A stretch of DNA of 64,000 nucleotides, from positions 1,364,001-1,428,000 of the forward strand of contig NZ_VFRA01000001.1 of NCBI RefSeq assembly GCF_006788895.1. The letters run 5' to 3'. The notes below the pieces were generated by a model. It ran no database searches and was not told the DNA's origin. It was given only the letters and a program-made list of their open reading frames with translations. The DNA comes from Rhodoglobus vestalii (GTDB lineage Bacteria > Actinomycetota > Actinomycetes > Actinomycetales > Microbacteriaceae). Both the position numbers and the translations under genes were made by a program. Below, in pieces: positions 8,365-17,033 of the stretch (its first letter is position 1; every line of letters begins with the position of its first letter).

Positions 8365-9345
8365 CTAGCCCAGCCACCGGTCGGCAGCGTGCGCCGAGAG
8401 TTTGCCTGAAGTGCAGAGCCAACCGACCGACTCAGCGACAGCCTCAGCCGACGAAAAGCGCGGTCGGTAGCCAAGTTCCCTCTTCGCCCGTTCGATACTC
8501 ATCACATGACTTCGAGAAATATGCTCGAAGGACGTTGCCGCGTGTTGGGGCGATACTCGCTCGCGGAAGATCTCGAACGGCACGAAGTCGAAACGCACCT
8601 GATGACCAAACCGTGTCGAGATCGAATCGGCCAAACCGCGAAGATTGCTGGCCTCCGGCGCGACGGCATTAAAGACATCGAAAACAGGAGCGACGTCGCG
8701 TTCGATTGCCAACTGAAAAACCTGAGCCACGTCACTGGCGTGGACATGGTGAAGAGTCTCCACTCCAAAGTTGGGCAGGGTAACCGGTTCCCCCGCAGCA
8801 AGCGTCTCCCACACTTCCAGCCCTCGATGGCCCTGCGGGTTAACCGCGGTCCAGCCCGGCCCACAGATCTGGCCTGCCCGAATCACCGTGCTCTGCAGGC
8901 CATCGGGCCGCGACGACTCGACGCGCAGAACCTCCTCGATCGCCGCCTTATTGATCCCGTAATCACCCCACGGCTCACTCACTACGTCCTCATCTGCGGG
9001 CACCGCCGACAAACGACCTTTGACCCAGATGGTGCTGCACATGATCAGTCGCGAGACACGGCCACGTAACCCTTCGACCAGCTGATGAGCCGATTCTGCG
9101 GTAAAACAAATCATGTCCACAACGACATCAGCTTGGAGGCTCGCAATGTCCTCAGCGAACGTGCCAGCACTCTCTGCTGCGTCACGGTCGATCACGACGT
9201 GCTCGACCGCCTCCCAGGCGTCATGCTGGCGATAGTGGGGGGTTGCATTTCTGCTGACGGCGACGACCTCATGCCCGGAAGCGACGAGCTCGGGAATCAG
9301 ATATCCCCCAACGTGCCCGGTGGCTCCCACAACGACTACTCTCAC
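8365..9345 (-). CDS. NAD-dependent epimerase/dehydratase-like protein (extended SDR)
   Basis: A 326-residue protein starting with GTG behind AGGAGGGA. The N-terminus VVVVGATGHVGGYLIPEL is the GxxGxxG Rossmann loop of atypical/extended SDRs. YGINK provides the Tyr-x-x-x-Lys pair, and the late GYRPRFSSAEAVAESVGW is typical of epimerases. The middle (HHVHASDVAQVFQLAI) resembles nucleotide-sugar epimerase or isoflavone-reductase-like proteins. It is the last gene of the leftward amine operon, 12 nt after the frameshifted dehydrogenase. Function within the pathway is not clear. Confidence 0.8.
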   Translation of the reverse strand: MRVVVVGATGHVGGYLIPELVASGHEVVAVSRNATPHYRQHDAWEAVEHVVIDRDAAESAGTFAEDIASLQADVVVDMICFTAESAHQLVEGLRGRVSRLIMCSTIWVKGRLSAVPADEDVVSEPWGDYGINKAAIEEVLRVESSRPDGLQSTVIRAGQICGPGWTAVNPQGHRGLEVWETLAAGEPVTLPNFGVETLHHVHASDVAQVFQLAIERDVAPVFDVFNAVAPEASNLRGLADSISTRFGHQVRFDFVPFEIFRERVSPQHAATSFEHISRSHVMSIERAKRELGYRPRFSSAEAVAESVGWLCTSGKLSAHAADRWLG

Positions 9346-9357
9346 GCGATCCCTCCT

Positions 9358-11083
9358 CTACTGCTCTGCCGAAGCAATGACAGAAATCGGTGTCGGCTTG
9401 AACGGTACTTGCGGTGCGAACCCCGACCGCTCATCCACCGTGACCCCGCTCCGCAATGCCGACAACGCAACCACGACGGGCCCACAGTAGCGCCCCTGAC
9501 ACTTACCCATGCCGACACGCGAAACTCGCTTGCTGGCACCGGCGCTCGCAGTTAGGTCATCAATACCGCGCGAAACAGTGTCGAGGCTGAGGCTCTCACA
9601 CCGACACACTGTTGTTTCTGGGGTCGCCAGCTCCACAGTGAGAACGGGAGCCGCGAAAACTCGATTCAGTGCGGTTTGAAAACGTAGGTTACGCGCCAGG
9701 TTTCGACGAGCCGCACCCAGTTCACGATCACGGGATCGGGATGTTGCCCCCTCAAGGTCTGCGACGATCGAGGCCCCCGCAATAACACCGCGGGCCTGCG
9801 CAACTTTTGCACCGTGCACCTGTGCTGAATCCCCAATGACGTAGGTCTCCGGAACCGAGGTTCGTCCATCCGCGTCCCGCTCAACGACGAGTGTCTTAAG
9901 GGACTCATCCCACTGATGCCGACAGCCGAGCAATTTCGTTGGAAGGCAAGAACCCGTAGCCCATGCAGACCGCATCAACCTCAAAGGTGCGCTCGGTTCC
10001 CGGTATCAGGGTGCCGTCGCTGCGCAAGCGTGCAACGACCGCGCCGGCTACACCATTCTCATCACCGGTCATCCTCACAACAGCGCTGCCGGTGATGACG
10101 GGTACGTGTGCCCGCGCCAGAGCGAGACCATACTTCGCACCGTCCGCGATGAGACCGGGTGAGGCGAAGGCCATCATGGCTCCCGGAAGAACGCTCGATG
10201 CGCGCACAGGATTAGCGAGCTCGACCAGGGCAACAACGTGAGCACCGGCTGCCGCGAGTTCCGCCGCAACCTGCATGTTCAGGGGGCCATTGCCCGCAAC
10301 GAGCACGCGCTCGCCCGGCGAAACTTGGTATGAGCGAGACAGCGTCTGGGCGGCCCCCGTCGTCATGACACCGGGAAGAGTCCACCCCGGCATCGGCACC
10401 CCGCGCTCGTACGCACCCGTGGCAAGCACGACACGTTTGGCACGGATCACCCAGCGTTCAACGGGACTAGCTGCAACGATGTGATCCGGAGCAAACGCCC
10501 CCCATACTTTCGCGCGGTCAAGGATACGGACCCCGGATGCTCGCGCACGCTCAATGAGAGCGCGGCCGCGCTGGTACTGGCCATCAAGCCGGTGCTCGTC
10601 GAGGTCGAAGTCGGGTGCAGGCTGCTTGTAGTACTGGCCACCGAGCTTGCCGCGTTCGTCGAGCAACACAACATCAAGCCCGCTCTCGGCTGCGACCGCC
10701 GCTGCTGCGAGTCCCGATGGGCCCGCCCCAATAACGACCACGTCGGGAGACAGGGTCGACTCTGGCAAAGTTGACCCCGCATCCAGAGTCGAAAGATCGA
10801 GACGCGGTGCAGCAGAGTCGACGATCATGCCATCCGTTGCCGGAGTCATGCAGGCAAGACTCTCGCCCTTGCCCTCGATCATGACGGTGCACTCGGCGCA
10901 CACCCCCATCCCGCAAAATACTCCGCGCTTGTCGCCGCCACCGGCTTCGCGCAACGCTGGGTCGCCGGCCGCGATGAGCGCCGACGCCACAGTGTCTCCC
11001 GCTTGGCCCACAACAGGGGCGCCGTTGTAGTTGAGAGTGATGGGGTTTGGTGTGTCACCAAACCCTTTGCTATGAATCCGCAC
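9358..11083 (-). pseudogene. Frameshifted [2Fe-2S]+FAD amine/imino-acid dehydrogenase (HcnA-HcnB-like fusion)
   Basis: Translation from a GTG at 11083 gives an N-terminal Fer2_4 module (GVFCGMGVCAEC ... LACMT, residues ~55-80). A flavoprotein follows (VVVIGAGPSGLAAA; GQYYKQPAPD), stopping after FLPSNEIARLSASVG. The next frame continues LLGCRHQWDESLKTLVVERD through GDSAQVHGAKVA to a BFD-like [2Fe-2S] module (TTVCRCES ... GKCQGRYCG) and a stop at 9358. Doubling the 8-base unit at 9924-9931 (GCTCGGCT on the minus strand) restores ...EIARLLGCRHQWDES and a 577-residue protein, so an 8-nt contraction is the simplest cause. Its start overlaps the GcvPB-like stop by one base. No DAO-type partner lies in this operon. 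Confidence 0.85.
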
Positions 11084-12615
11084 TATTGCTGACCGTTTTT
11101 TCGCTGATACGCGCGCCAGGTCGTTGCCCAGCGTTCGGGGTCGTCAAGCCCTGACATGTTCGCCCGCGCCACAGCTTGGTTGTGAGGTGAGGTCTTCACA
11201 AGCTCGGCATCACTGCGGGCCTCATCGACAACGTGGGCGAGCACATCGATCCAGTAGTCGATGTCTTCGATCGACCACGCCTCCCCCGCTTCCGGGGTAA
11301 AGGGCTCAGGGATAGTCCAGGGTTCATGGCTGAGCCAGAACGCGTCGATACCAAAATCGGTCATGCGGTTTTGGATGTCGACGGCCGTCACCCCCGTTTC
11401 TGCGGTGATCTCGGCGAGACTGAAGCGGGTCATCTCAAGACGTCGTTTCGTCACTTGGGGGAATGCTTTGGTGATTCCCGGGATCTTGAGGATGCGTTTC
11501 TCCATGTAGTTGTTGGTGAGCACCGAGAGATCGGCGGCCTCGCGCAGCCCGTTGCCCCCCATCGCTGTCAACCACGTGTACGCAGCGATCACCTGGGGCA
11601 CGTTGCCCAGATATTCTCGGATGCGTCCGAGGCTTGAGGGCGATTCGACGAGCACGAACCCATCGTTCACTTTCTCGAGACGGGGGCCGGGAAGGAACTT
11701 ACTCAGCTCCTCCGAGCATCCATAGGCACCAACAGCGGGACCACCACCGCCCTTTGTGACACCGAAAGTCTTGTGCAGCATGAACATGCACGCGTCGAAG
11801 CCGAGTTCGGCCGCACGGAGGCGAGTCATGACTCCGTTGAAGTTGGCGTGATCGTAGAAGCACAGCCCGCCCGCCTCATGAACGATATCGACCCACTCCT
11901 TAATGTGCGGGTTGTAGATGCCCATATCGTCGGGGTTATTCACCATGAGGGCAGCGGTGCGGTCACTTACTGCTGCACGAAGCGCTTCGACTGACGGGTA
12001 GCCGTCCTCCTCGGTAGGAAGGGTGATCACGTCGAACCCTGCCGCGGCAGCCGTTGACGGGCTAGACGGGTGCGCCTGTGCTGTCGTGATGATCTCGGTA
12101 CGCTGACCCAACTCGCCACGCGATGCGTGATAGGCGCGTGTGACGGCGGTGTGAGTGAACGCGGCGGCTGCTCCACCCCCCGGCTGGAAGGTGAACGCGG
12201 CCATTCCCGAGAGCGCCGTCAGCGCCTCAGAGAACTGGTGCACAATCTGGAGGACCCCCTGCATCGTGGCGGGGTCCTGTGCCGGATGCACGTCAGCGAC
12301 ATACGGGCGCGCGATGATCCGCTCACTGATTCGCGGGTTGTACTTCATCGTGCAGGTGCCGAACAGACTGATGCCCACCATTCCCATCGTCTGCTGAGAG
12401 AGATGAAGATAGTGACGCAGCACGTCGGGCTCGGACATCTCAGGCAACCCCGGGGCCTGAGTGCGGCGCAAGCCTGACGGTACGAACGCCGATGGATCGC
12501 CGCTGCCCCACGCAGTCGGCGGCACAGTACCGCGACGGCCGGGCGCGCCCATCTCCATGATGACGGGCTCACTCCAGCGAGCGGAGTGGAATTCTCGAAG
12601 TTTGTTGCGTGTCAT
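11083..12615 (-). CDS. gcvPB: Glycine dehydrogenase (decarboxylating) subunit 2-like PLP enzyme
   Basis: A 510-residue homologue of the PLP-carrying half of the split glycine-cleavage P-protein. MLHKTFGVTKGGGGPAVG contains the Schiff-base Lys (282) in the diagnostic HKTF...GGGGP context; FTFQPGGGAAAAFTH and FYDHANFNGVM line the cofactor pocket. The family decarboxylates glycine onto lipoyl GcvH. No gcvT, gcvH or lpd lies nearby; the neighbours are an aminotransferase, an ATP-NAD kinase homologue and an amine dehydrogenase. It may therefore act on a different amino acid or pass its product to the dehydrogenase. It overlaps gcvPA by ATGA. Confidence 0.85.
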   Translation of the reverse strand: MTRNKLREFHSARWSEPVIMEMGAPGRRGTVPPTAWGSGDPSAFVPSGLRRTQAPGLPEMSEPDVLRHYLHLSQQTMGMVGISLFGTCTMKYNPRISERIIARPYVADVHPAQDPATMQGVLQIVHQFSEALTALSGMAAFTFQPGGGAAAAFTHTAVTRAYHASRGELGQRTEIITTAQAHPSSPSTAAAAGFDVITLPTEEDGYPSVEALRAAVSDRTAALMVNNPDDMGIYNPHIKEWVDIVHEAGGLCFYDHANFNGVMTRLRAAELGFDACMFMLHKTFGVTKGGGGPAVGAYGCSEELSKFLPGPRLEKVNDGFVLVESPSSLGRIREYLGNVPQVIAAYTWLTAMGGNGLREAADLSVLTNNYMEKRILKIPGITKAFPQVTKRRLEMTRFSLAEITAETGVTAVDIQNRMTDFGIDAFWLSHEPWTIPEPFTPEAGEAWSIEDIDYWIDVLAHVVDEARSDAELVKTSPHNQAVARANMSGLDDPERWATTWRAYQRKNGQQ

Positions 12616-14018
12616 CGCTGTACCGCCTTCCGTAGCGAGCTGGTTAATCGATCAATGTCACTTTCGCTGTGCACTTCAGTAACGCAGTAGAGAGCACTTT
12701 GGCCGAGTTCAGGAAAGTCGACGCTGAGGTCTTTGCCACCGAAAATACCGTCGGCCAAGAGTCGCTTATTGATGTCGGCCACAGTAAGTCCTGTGTCGTT
12801 GAAGTCAATGACAAACTCTTTAAAGTACTCGGAGGGAAACCGCACTGTTACGCCGTCGATGGCGGAGAGGCGCTGGGCAGTCTCGTGAGCATTCGAGATA
12901 ATCGTGCTCCCGATTTCGCTGAATCCGGCTGGCCCCATGAGTGCCATATAGACGGTATTGCGGATTGCCCACAGGTAGACGGAATTTCCCGTCCAGTCAT
13001 TTGCTTCTTCGCGTGAGCCGTAGGAGCTCTGCCCGAAGAGGGTCAACCCGAAGGCTCGCTCACCCGCCACGAGCGTGTCGGTGAGGCTCACCTGAAGTGT
13101 CGGGAATTCGCGCGCATAGCGCTCCTCGTCACGGGTCGCGATGAACCCGCCCACGCCACCTCCCGCATTAAGAGGGACGCCGAGGGGCTGAGTGGACCCA
13201 ATGACAATATCGGCTCCATAACTGGCTGGCGGCGCCACGATCCCGAGACTGAGCGGGTCCGTACCCACAATCATTTCGGCCCCAACGGCGTGGACACGCG
13301 TGGTGATCTCCGCGGCCTGCGTCTCGAAGACGCCGAGATGGTTGGGGGTGTCGATGTAGACGGCGGCGATCGAGTCGTCGAGCTTTGCAGCAAGGTCATC
13401 GAGGTCAACCTGACCCGTTGCGGGGTCGTAACCGAGGTCGAGGATTTCTAGCGCGCGCGCTGATCCCTGCTTGCCACAGTAGCTTTCGATGACAGCTCGG
13501 CGTTCGGGGTCGATCGCCGCGGTGACGATAACGCGATTGCGCCCGGTCAGGCGTGCTGCCATACGGAGGGCGTTGCCACCAGCCGAACCCCAGCTGTAGA
13601 CGGGGAGGCCAACAAATTCGAGATCGAGGAGTTCCCCTAGTTGAGAGGAAAACTCGAACCAGGCCTGGTTTCGTCCGTGATCCGACGACGGCGTACCCCA
13701 TACCGAGGTGAGAAACTCGCTGCGTCCGGCGATCTCATCGCAGACGGCGGGTATGTAGTGCTGCCAGCTGCCTGCTCCGAGGAAGCTCAGGTGATCACGG
13801 GTATTTGCGTTCGAGCGAAGGATGCCGTCGACATGGCGTTCGAGTTCTGCCTCCGAAACAATGCCATCCGGCAGAGTTATTCCCTGCGTCCCATAGTGGT
13901 CGGCGGGGATCTGCTCAAACAGTTCTTCGACGCTTGAGGCGCCGACAGCCGACAGCATTCTCGCGTGCGCGGTTTCGGTTGAATTTCCCATATAGGGATG
14001 GGGGGTGAGCGGACTCAT
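12612..14018 (-). CDS. gcvPA: Glycine dehydrogenase (decarboxylating) subunit 1-like protein
   Basis: A 468-residue homologue of the other half of the split P-protein. The start is the ATG at 14018, with AAGGAA six bases upstream; the frame is open to 14276 but that extension overlaps the upstream gene and is Arg/Ser-rich. The protein opens HPYMGNSTETAHARMLSAVGASSVEELFEQIP, the typical GcvPA opening. It then has SFLGAGSWQHYIPAVCDEI and Gly-rich segments of a PLP-fold domain lacking the catalytic Lys. It should pair with the gcvPB product, as the ATGA overlap implies. Confidence 0.85.
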   Translation of the reverse strand: MSPLTPHPYMGNSTETAHARMLSAVGASSVEELFEQIPADHYGTQGITLPDGIVSEAELERHVDGILRSNANTRDHLSFLGAGSWQHYIPAVCDEIAGRSEFLTSVWGTPSSDHGRNQAWFEFSSQLGELLDLEFVGLPVYSWGSAGGNALRMAARLTGRNRVIVTAAIDPERRAVIESYCGKQGSARALEILDLGYDPATGQVDLDDLAAKLDDSIAAVYIDTPNHLGVFETQAAEITTRVHAVGAEMIVGTDPLSLGIVAPPASYGADIVIGSTQPLGVPLNAGGGVGGFIATRDEERYAREFPTLQVSLTDTLVAGERAFGLTLFGQSSYGSREEANDWTGNSVYLWAIRNTVYMALMGPAGFSEIGSTIISNAHETAQRLSAIDGVTVRFPSEYFKEFVIDFNDTGLTVADINKRLLADGIFGGKDLSVDFPELGQSALYCVTEVHSESDIDRLTSSLRKAVQR

Positions 14019-14040
14019 TTTCTGTTCCTTCCAGCGGAGA

Positions 14041-15168
14041 CTAGTTGGTAATTCGTAGGACAGTGCTGCGTGTGGGAGACGTTCGGACTCGGCGATAGCC
14101 CTGCAGCGCGGCGTGCGGTTCAGACTGACCAAGGTCGACGTGAAGTTCGGGAGGATGCAGCGCATCAATCTTGTTTTGCGCTGCGACGATAACGATATTC
14201 TCGTCGTCGATGAGTGAGAGAACACGGGGACTGATCTGTTGGTTGCCTCGTCCGAGCAAGAAACCCTGCCCGCCAACGACGCCGAGCACCAGAACGCTGC
14301 TCGGATGCTGGCTCAGGTGAGCGAATAACGCACTCTCTGATGCGTCTTTGGTCACGATTGTGCCGTTGGCGACGATGTCAAAGCCATTTCGGGTGCCCTC
14401 AAGCCCCAACGCTGTGAGAATGCTGCCCACTGTCGTGCCACAGCCGAGAATATAGGTGGTATCCGCCCGCATCGTGGCGGCGATCTGTGCCCCGAGAGCG
14501 CGGATGTCAGCATTCGTATTGGTGGCACGCATCACCTTGGACCCCTGAACACCCGCTGTCGCTCGCGGCACACGCGCAACCCCGATGTCGCTGAGTTCGT
14601 CTTCGCCCGGCGTGACGTCGAGAACTTCGGCCTCTTCGGTGCTGCGACGGTCACCGGCGAGGAGGTATTCGGCTGCGATCTCCCCGGCGCGCTCAGGGGT
14701 ACGAGCGAACACCCCCGAGTGCATTTTCACTCCACTGGGAGTACCGAGCAGCGTAATACTCGTGTCAACGGCGCCGACGATGTCTGCGGCGGTGCCGTCA
14801 CCACCGGCAAAAAGTAGCAGCTCAACTCCGGCATCGCGCATCGCTATCGCGGCAGAACGAGTGTCTTGGGCCGAGGTGAGGTCACGGGCAATCCCGACCG
14901 TACTCGACAGCGCCAGCCCGCTAGCGCGAACGCTGTCCGCGCCCATTGCTCCGTCGGCAGCCACTATTTCGAGGGCTCCCGGGTGCTCTCTGCAGAGGAT
15001 GGCGAGCGTACGGCGCATTCGCGCTTCAGACCCGGGCACCGCACCGAGCTCGCGAGCGCGCTTAGACGCATCCCCATCAGTACCGTGCAATGCGACGGTT
15101 CCGCCCATACCGGCGATCGGGTTGACGATCACGCCGACCCGAGGAACCGCACTGGGGTTTTTAGCCAC
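14041..15168 (-). CDS. ATP-NAD kinase family protein (COG3199/AcoX-like)
   Basis: A 375-residue protein beginning at a GTG inside the end of the aminotransferase gene (8-nt overlap). VGVIVNPIAGMGG and LLLFAGGDGTAADIV give the GGDGT nucleotide-binding loop of NAD and diacylglycerol kinases; GTPSGVKMHSGVF and a C-terminal GQGFLLGRGNQQISP follow. This architecture belongs to the ATP-NAD kinase-related group seen in catabolic clusters, whose biochemistry is poorly defined. Here it is locked by overlap between the aminotransferase and the GcvP-like pair, which suggests a dedicated role, perhaps cofactor phosphorylation. Confidence 0.8.
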   Translation of the reverse strand: MAKNPSAVPRVGVIVNPIAGMGGTVALHGTDGDASKRARELGAVPGSEARMRRTLAILCREHPGALEIVAADGAMGADSVRASGLALSSTVGIARDLTSAQDTRSAAIAMRDAGVELLLFAGGDGTAADIVGAVDTSITLLGTPSGVKMHSGVFARTPERAGEIAAEYLLAGDRRSTEEAEVLDVTPGEDELSDIGVARVPRATAGVQGSKVMRATNTNADIRALGAQIAATMRADTTYILGCGTTVGSILTALGLEGTRNGFDIVANGTIVTKDASESALFAHLSQHPSSVLVLGVVGGQGFLLGRGNQQISPRVLSLIDDENIVIVAAQNKIDALHPPELHVDLGQSEPHAALQGYRRVRTSPTRSTVLRITN

Positions 15169-16552
15169 TCAGTCCTTCATCCTTCACCACGTCATCGAGT
15201 GCTCGCCGTGTTCCTGCGACCATCGCGTCGATCTCGTCCTCGGTAGTCGTAAACGGTGGGGAGAACGAAATAGTGTCGGCGGCCGGGAGCGCGCGAGTGA
15301 CAATCCCGTGCGCGAGGCTACGCTTCGTCACCTTTGCGGCGAACCCCATGCTCGGGTCGAACGCGGTCATGGGCGAGGTGCTTCGCACGAACTCCACCGC
15401 ACCCACGAGGCCCTGGCCGCGGATCTCGGCCACGTTCGGGTGGCCGGCGAATTCTTCTTGCAGTCGACGGTGCATGTGTGCACCAACGGTCGCTGCGCGC
15501 TCGGTCAACTTCTCGTTCTCAATGATGTCGAGGTTCGTCATAGCGGCCGCGGCAGCGAGCGGATGCGCCGAGTACGTATATCCGTGACCGAAACCGCCGT
15601 ACATGTCTTGCCCGGCCATCACGACATCCCACACCTTGGGGGTGACGAGGCAGGCGGAGAGTGGAACGTAGGCCGAGGTTATGCCCTTGGCGACGGTGAT
15701 CAGGTCGGGCTTCATCCCAAAAGCGGTCGTACCGAAGTCGACACCGAGTCGACCAAAACCACACACCACTTCATCGGCGATGAGCAGCACGTCGTACTTG
15801 TCGAGAACAGCCTGGATGGCTTCGAAGTAGCCTGCGGGAGGAATAATGACTCCGCCTGCGGCCTGCATCGGCTCGGCAATGAACGCTGCGACAGTATCGG
15901 GTCCCTCGGCAAGGATGAGCGCCTCAAGCTCGTTCGCCAGCACGGCCACGAACTCTGCGTCGGTCATTCCGGGCTCAGCTTCCCAGAGTCGGTGGGGCGG
16001 TCGAACGTGCCTGATCATCGGCAGCGGGAGATCAAAACCCTCGTGCAGATTCGTGAGACCGGTCAGGCCTGCACTCAACACGGTGACGCCGTGATAGCCG
16101 CGCTGACGCGAGATGATTTTCTTCTTGTTCGGAAGTCCCCGCACGTTGTTGTAATACCACACCAGCTTGGCCTGAGTGTCGTTGGCGTCTGAACCACTGT
16201 TGCCGAAAAAAACACGAGACACCGGCACCGGGGCCATGTCGCTCAGCCGGGCCGCGAGACGAGCGGGTAGGTCAGTGCCCATACCCGAGAACGCGTGATA
16301 GTAAGAAAGAGTGTTGGCTTGCTTTGCTAGCGCTTCCGCCATCTCGGGGCGTGAGTAGCCGATGTTGACACACCACAGCCCGGCCATCGCGTCTAGGTAG
16401 GTATCGCCATTTGAGTCTGTGAGGGTGGAACCAGAGCCGCTGACGATCGTCAGAGCGGGGCCTGTCGAATCGAATGTCTTGAGCGTGGTGAACGGGTGAA
16501 ACAGGTGTTGGCGGTCCATCTCTTTAAGGGCGGCCGAGGATTGTTGCGACAC
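15161..16552 (-). CDS. Class III (omega/beta-alanine type) aminotransferase
   Basis: A 463-residue PLP enzyme of family length, starting at a GTG. It opens LFHPFTTLKTFDSTGP, then DAMAGLWCVNIGYSRPEM, FGNSGSDANDTQAK (phosphate cup), LLIADEVVCGFGRLG (Asp 260) and LITVAKGITSAYVPL (Lys 289, the Schiff-base lysine). The GLWCVNIGY signature is typical of beta-alanine/pyruvate and other omega-amino-acid transaminases. First gene of the leftward operon; two copies of the putative IclR operator lie 42-75 bp upstream (16594-16627). Probably removes or transfers the amino group of the pathway substrate. Confidence 0.9.
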   Translation of the reverse strand: MSQQSSAALKEMDRQHLFHPFTTLKTFDSTGPALTIVSGSGSTLTDSNGDTYLDAMAGLWCVNIGYSRPEMAEALAKQANTLSYYHAFSGMGTDLPARLAARLSDMAPVPVSRVFFGNSGSDANDTQAKLVWYYNNVRGLPNKKKIISRQRGYHGVTVLSAGLTGLTNLHEGFDLPLPMIRHVRPPHRLWEAEPGMTDAEFVAVLANELEALILAEGPDTVAAFIAEPMQAAGGVIIPPAGYFEAIQAVLDKYDVLLIADEVVCGFGRLGVDFGTTAFGMKPDLITVAKGITSAYVPLSACLVTPKVWDVVMAGQDMYGGFGHGYTYSAHPLAAAAAMTNLDIIENEKLTERAATVGAHMHRRLQEEFAGHPNVAEIRGQGLVGAVEFVRSTSPMTAFDPSMGFAAKVTKRSLAHGIVTRALPAADTISFSPPFTTTEDEIDAMVAGTRRALDDVVKDEGLSG

Positions 16553-16593
16553 GAGGGGACTCCCTAGAGTTTGGTATGGTGGTGAGCAATAAA

Positions 16594-16627
16594 GTGCGTT
16601 CTAAGAACATAAGTTCGTAATATGAAC
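16594..16627. promoter_or_regulatory. Two 15-bp dyads upstream of the aminotransferase operon
   Basis: GTGCGTTCTAAGAAC (16594-16608) and GTTCGTAATATGAAC (16613-16627) lie 19 bp apart in the gap between the divergent aminotransferase (start 16552) and the SDR remnant (16687). Both match the consensus of the sites at 2092/2113 and 18243. The paired layout at about two helical turns is again seen. I infer IclR-type operators controlling the leftward operon. Confidence 0.6.
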
Positions 16628-16686
16628 CTACCAAATCAACGGCGGAATCGCGACAGTTGACGACTGAAGCTTCCGCGGAGGAACTG

Positions 16687-16913
16687 ATGGGTTATCTCTC
16701 AGGCAAGATCATTCTGGTTAGCGGGGTCTCTCGTGGCATCGGGGCCAGCATTGCACGCGAACTCAGCCAGCGTGGGGCCCACGTAATCGCCCAGTACAAC
16801 ACGTCCGCCGTTGCGCCGACGATGCCACCGCCTCCGTCCCGGAGCGACTTCTGGTCGCCGCTGATTTCTCTGACCCGGCCGCATATGACTTCGAAGCGTC
16901 AGACGAGCACTAA
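16687..16913 (+). pseudogene. Truncated, frameshifted SDR remnant
   Basis: An ATG with GGAGGAA upstream starts MGYLSGKIILVSGVSRGIG, an SDR N-terminus with the glycine-rich loop, then IARELSQRGAHVIAQYNTS. Near 16806 the frame breaks. The continuation ADDATASVPERLLVAADFSDP, typical of the SDR beta3-beta4 region, is found in another frame up to a stop at 16911-16913. The catalytic half is absent; the sequence up to 17033 is unrelated. Divergent from the aminotransferase across the twin operator, so it was once the first gene of a rightward unit. Confidence 0.75.
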
Positions 16914-17033
16914 CGTGGGACACGAGAAGTTCCGATTTTATGAAGATGTCCGACACCGCAGCTACAGTCAGAGGTTTCCCCTCCTAACGAGGCCGAACGC
17001 GTCATCAAGGTCACGGCCAGGTACAGCTAGCCG

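Noticed and set aside
9358..9984. Treating the 3' half of the amine dehydrogenase as an independent gene starting at 9984
   Set aside because: No ribosome site; its first residues overlay the other frame, and the two parts join into one known architecture.
14019..14276. Extension of gcvPA into the preceding gene
   Set aside because: Overlaps the ATP-NAD kinase-like gene and has shadow-like composition; the ATG at 14018 has AAGGAA.
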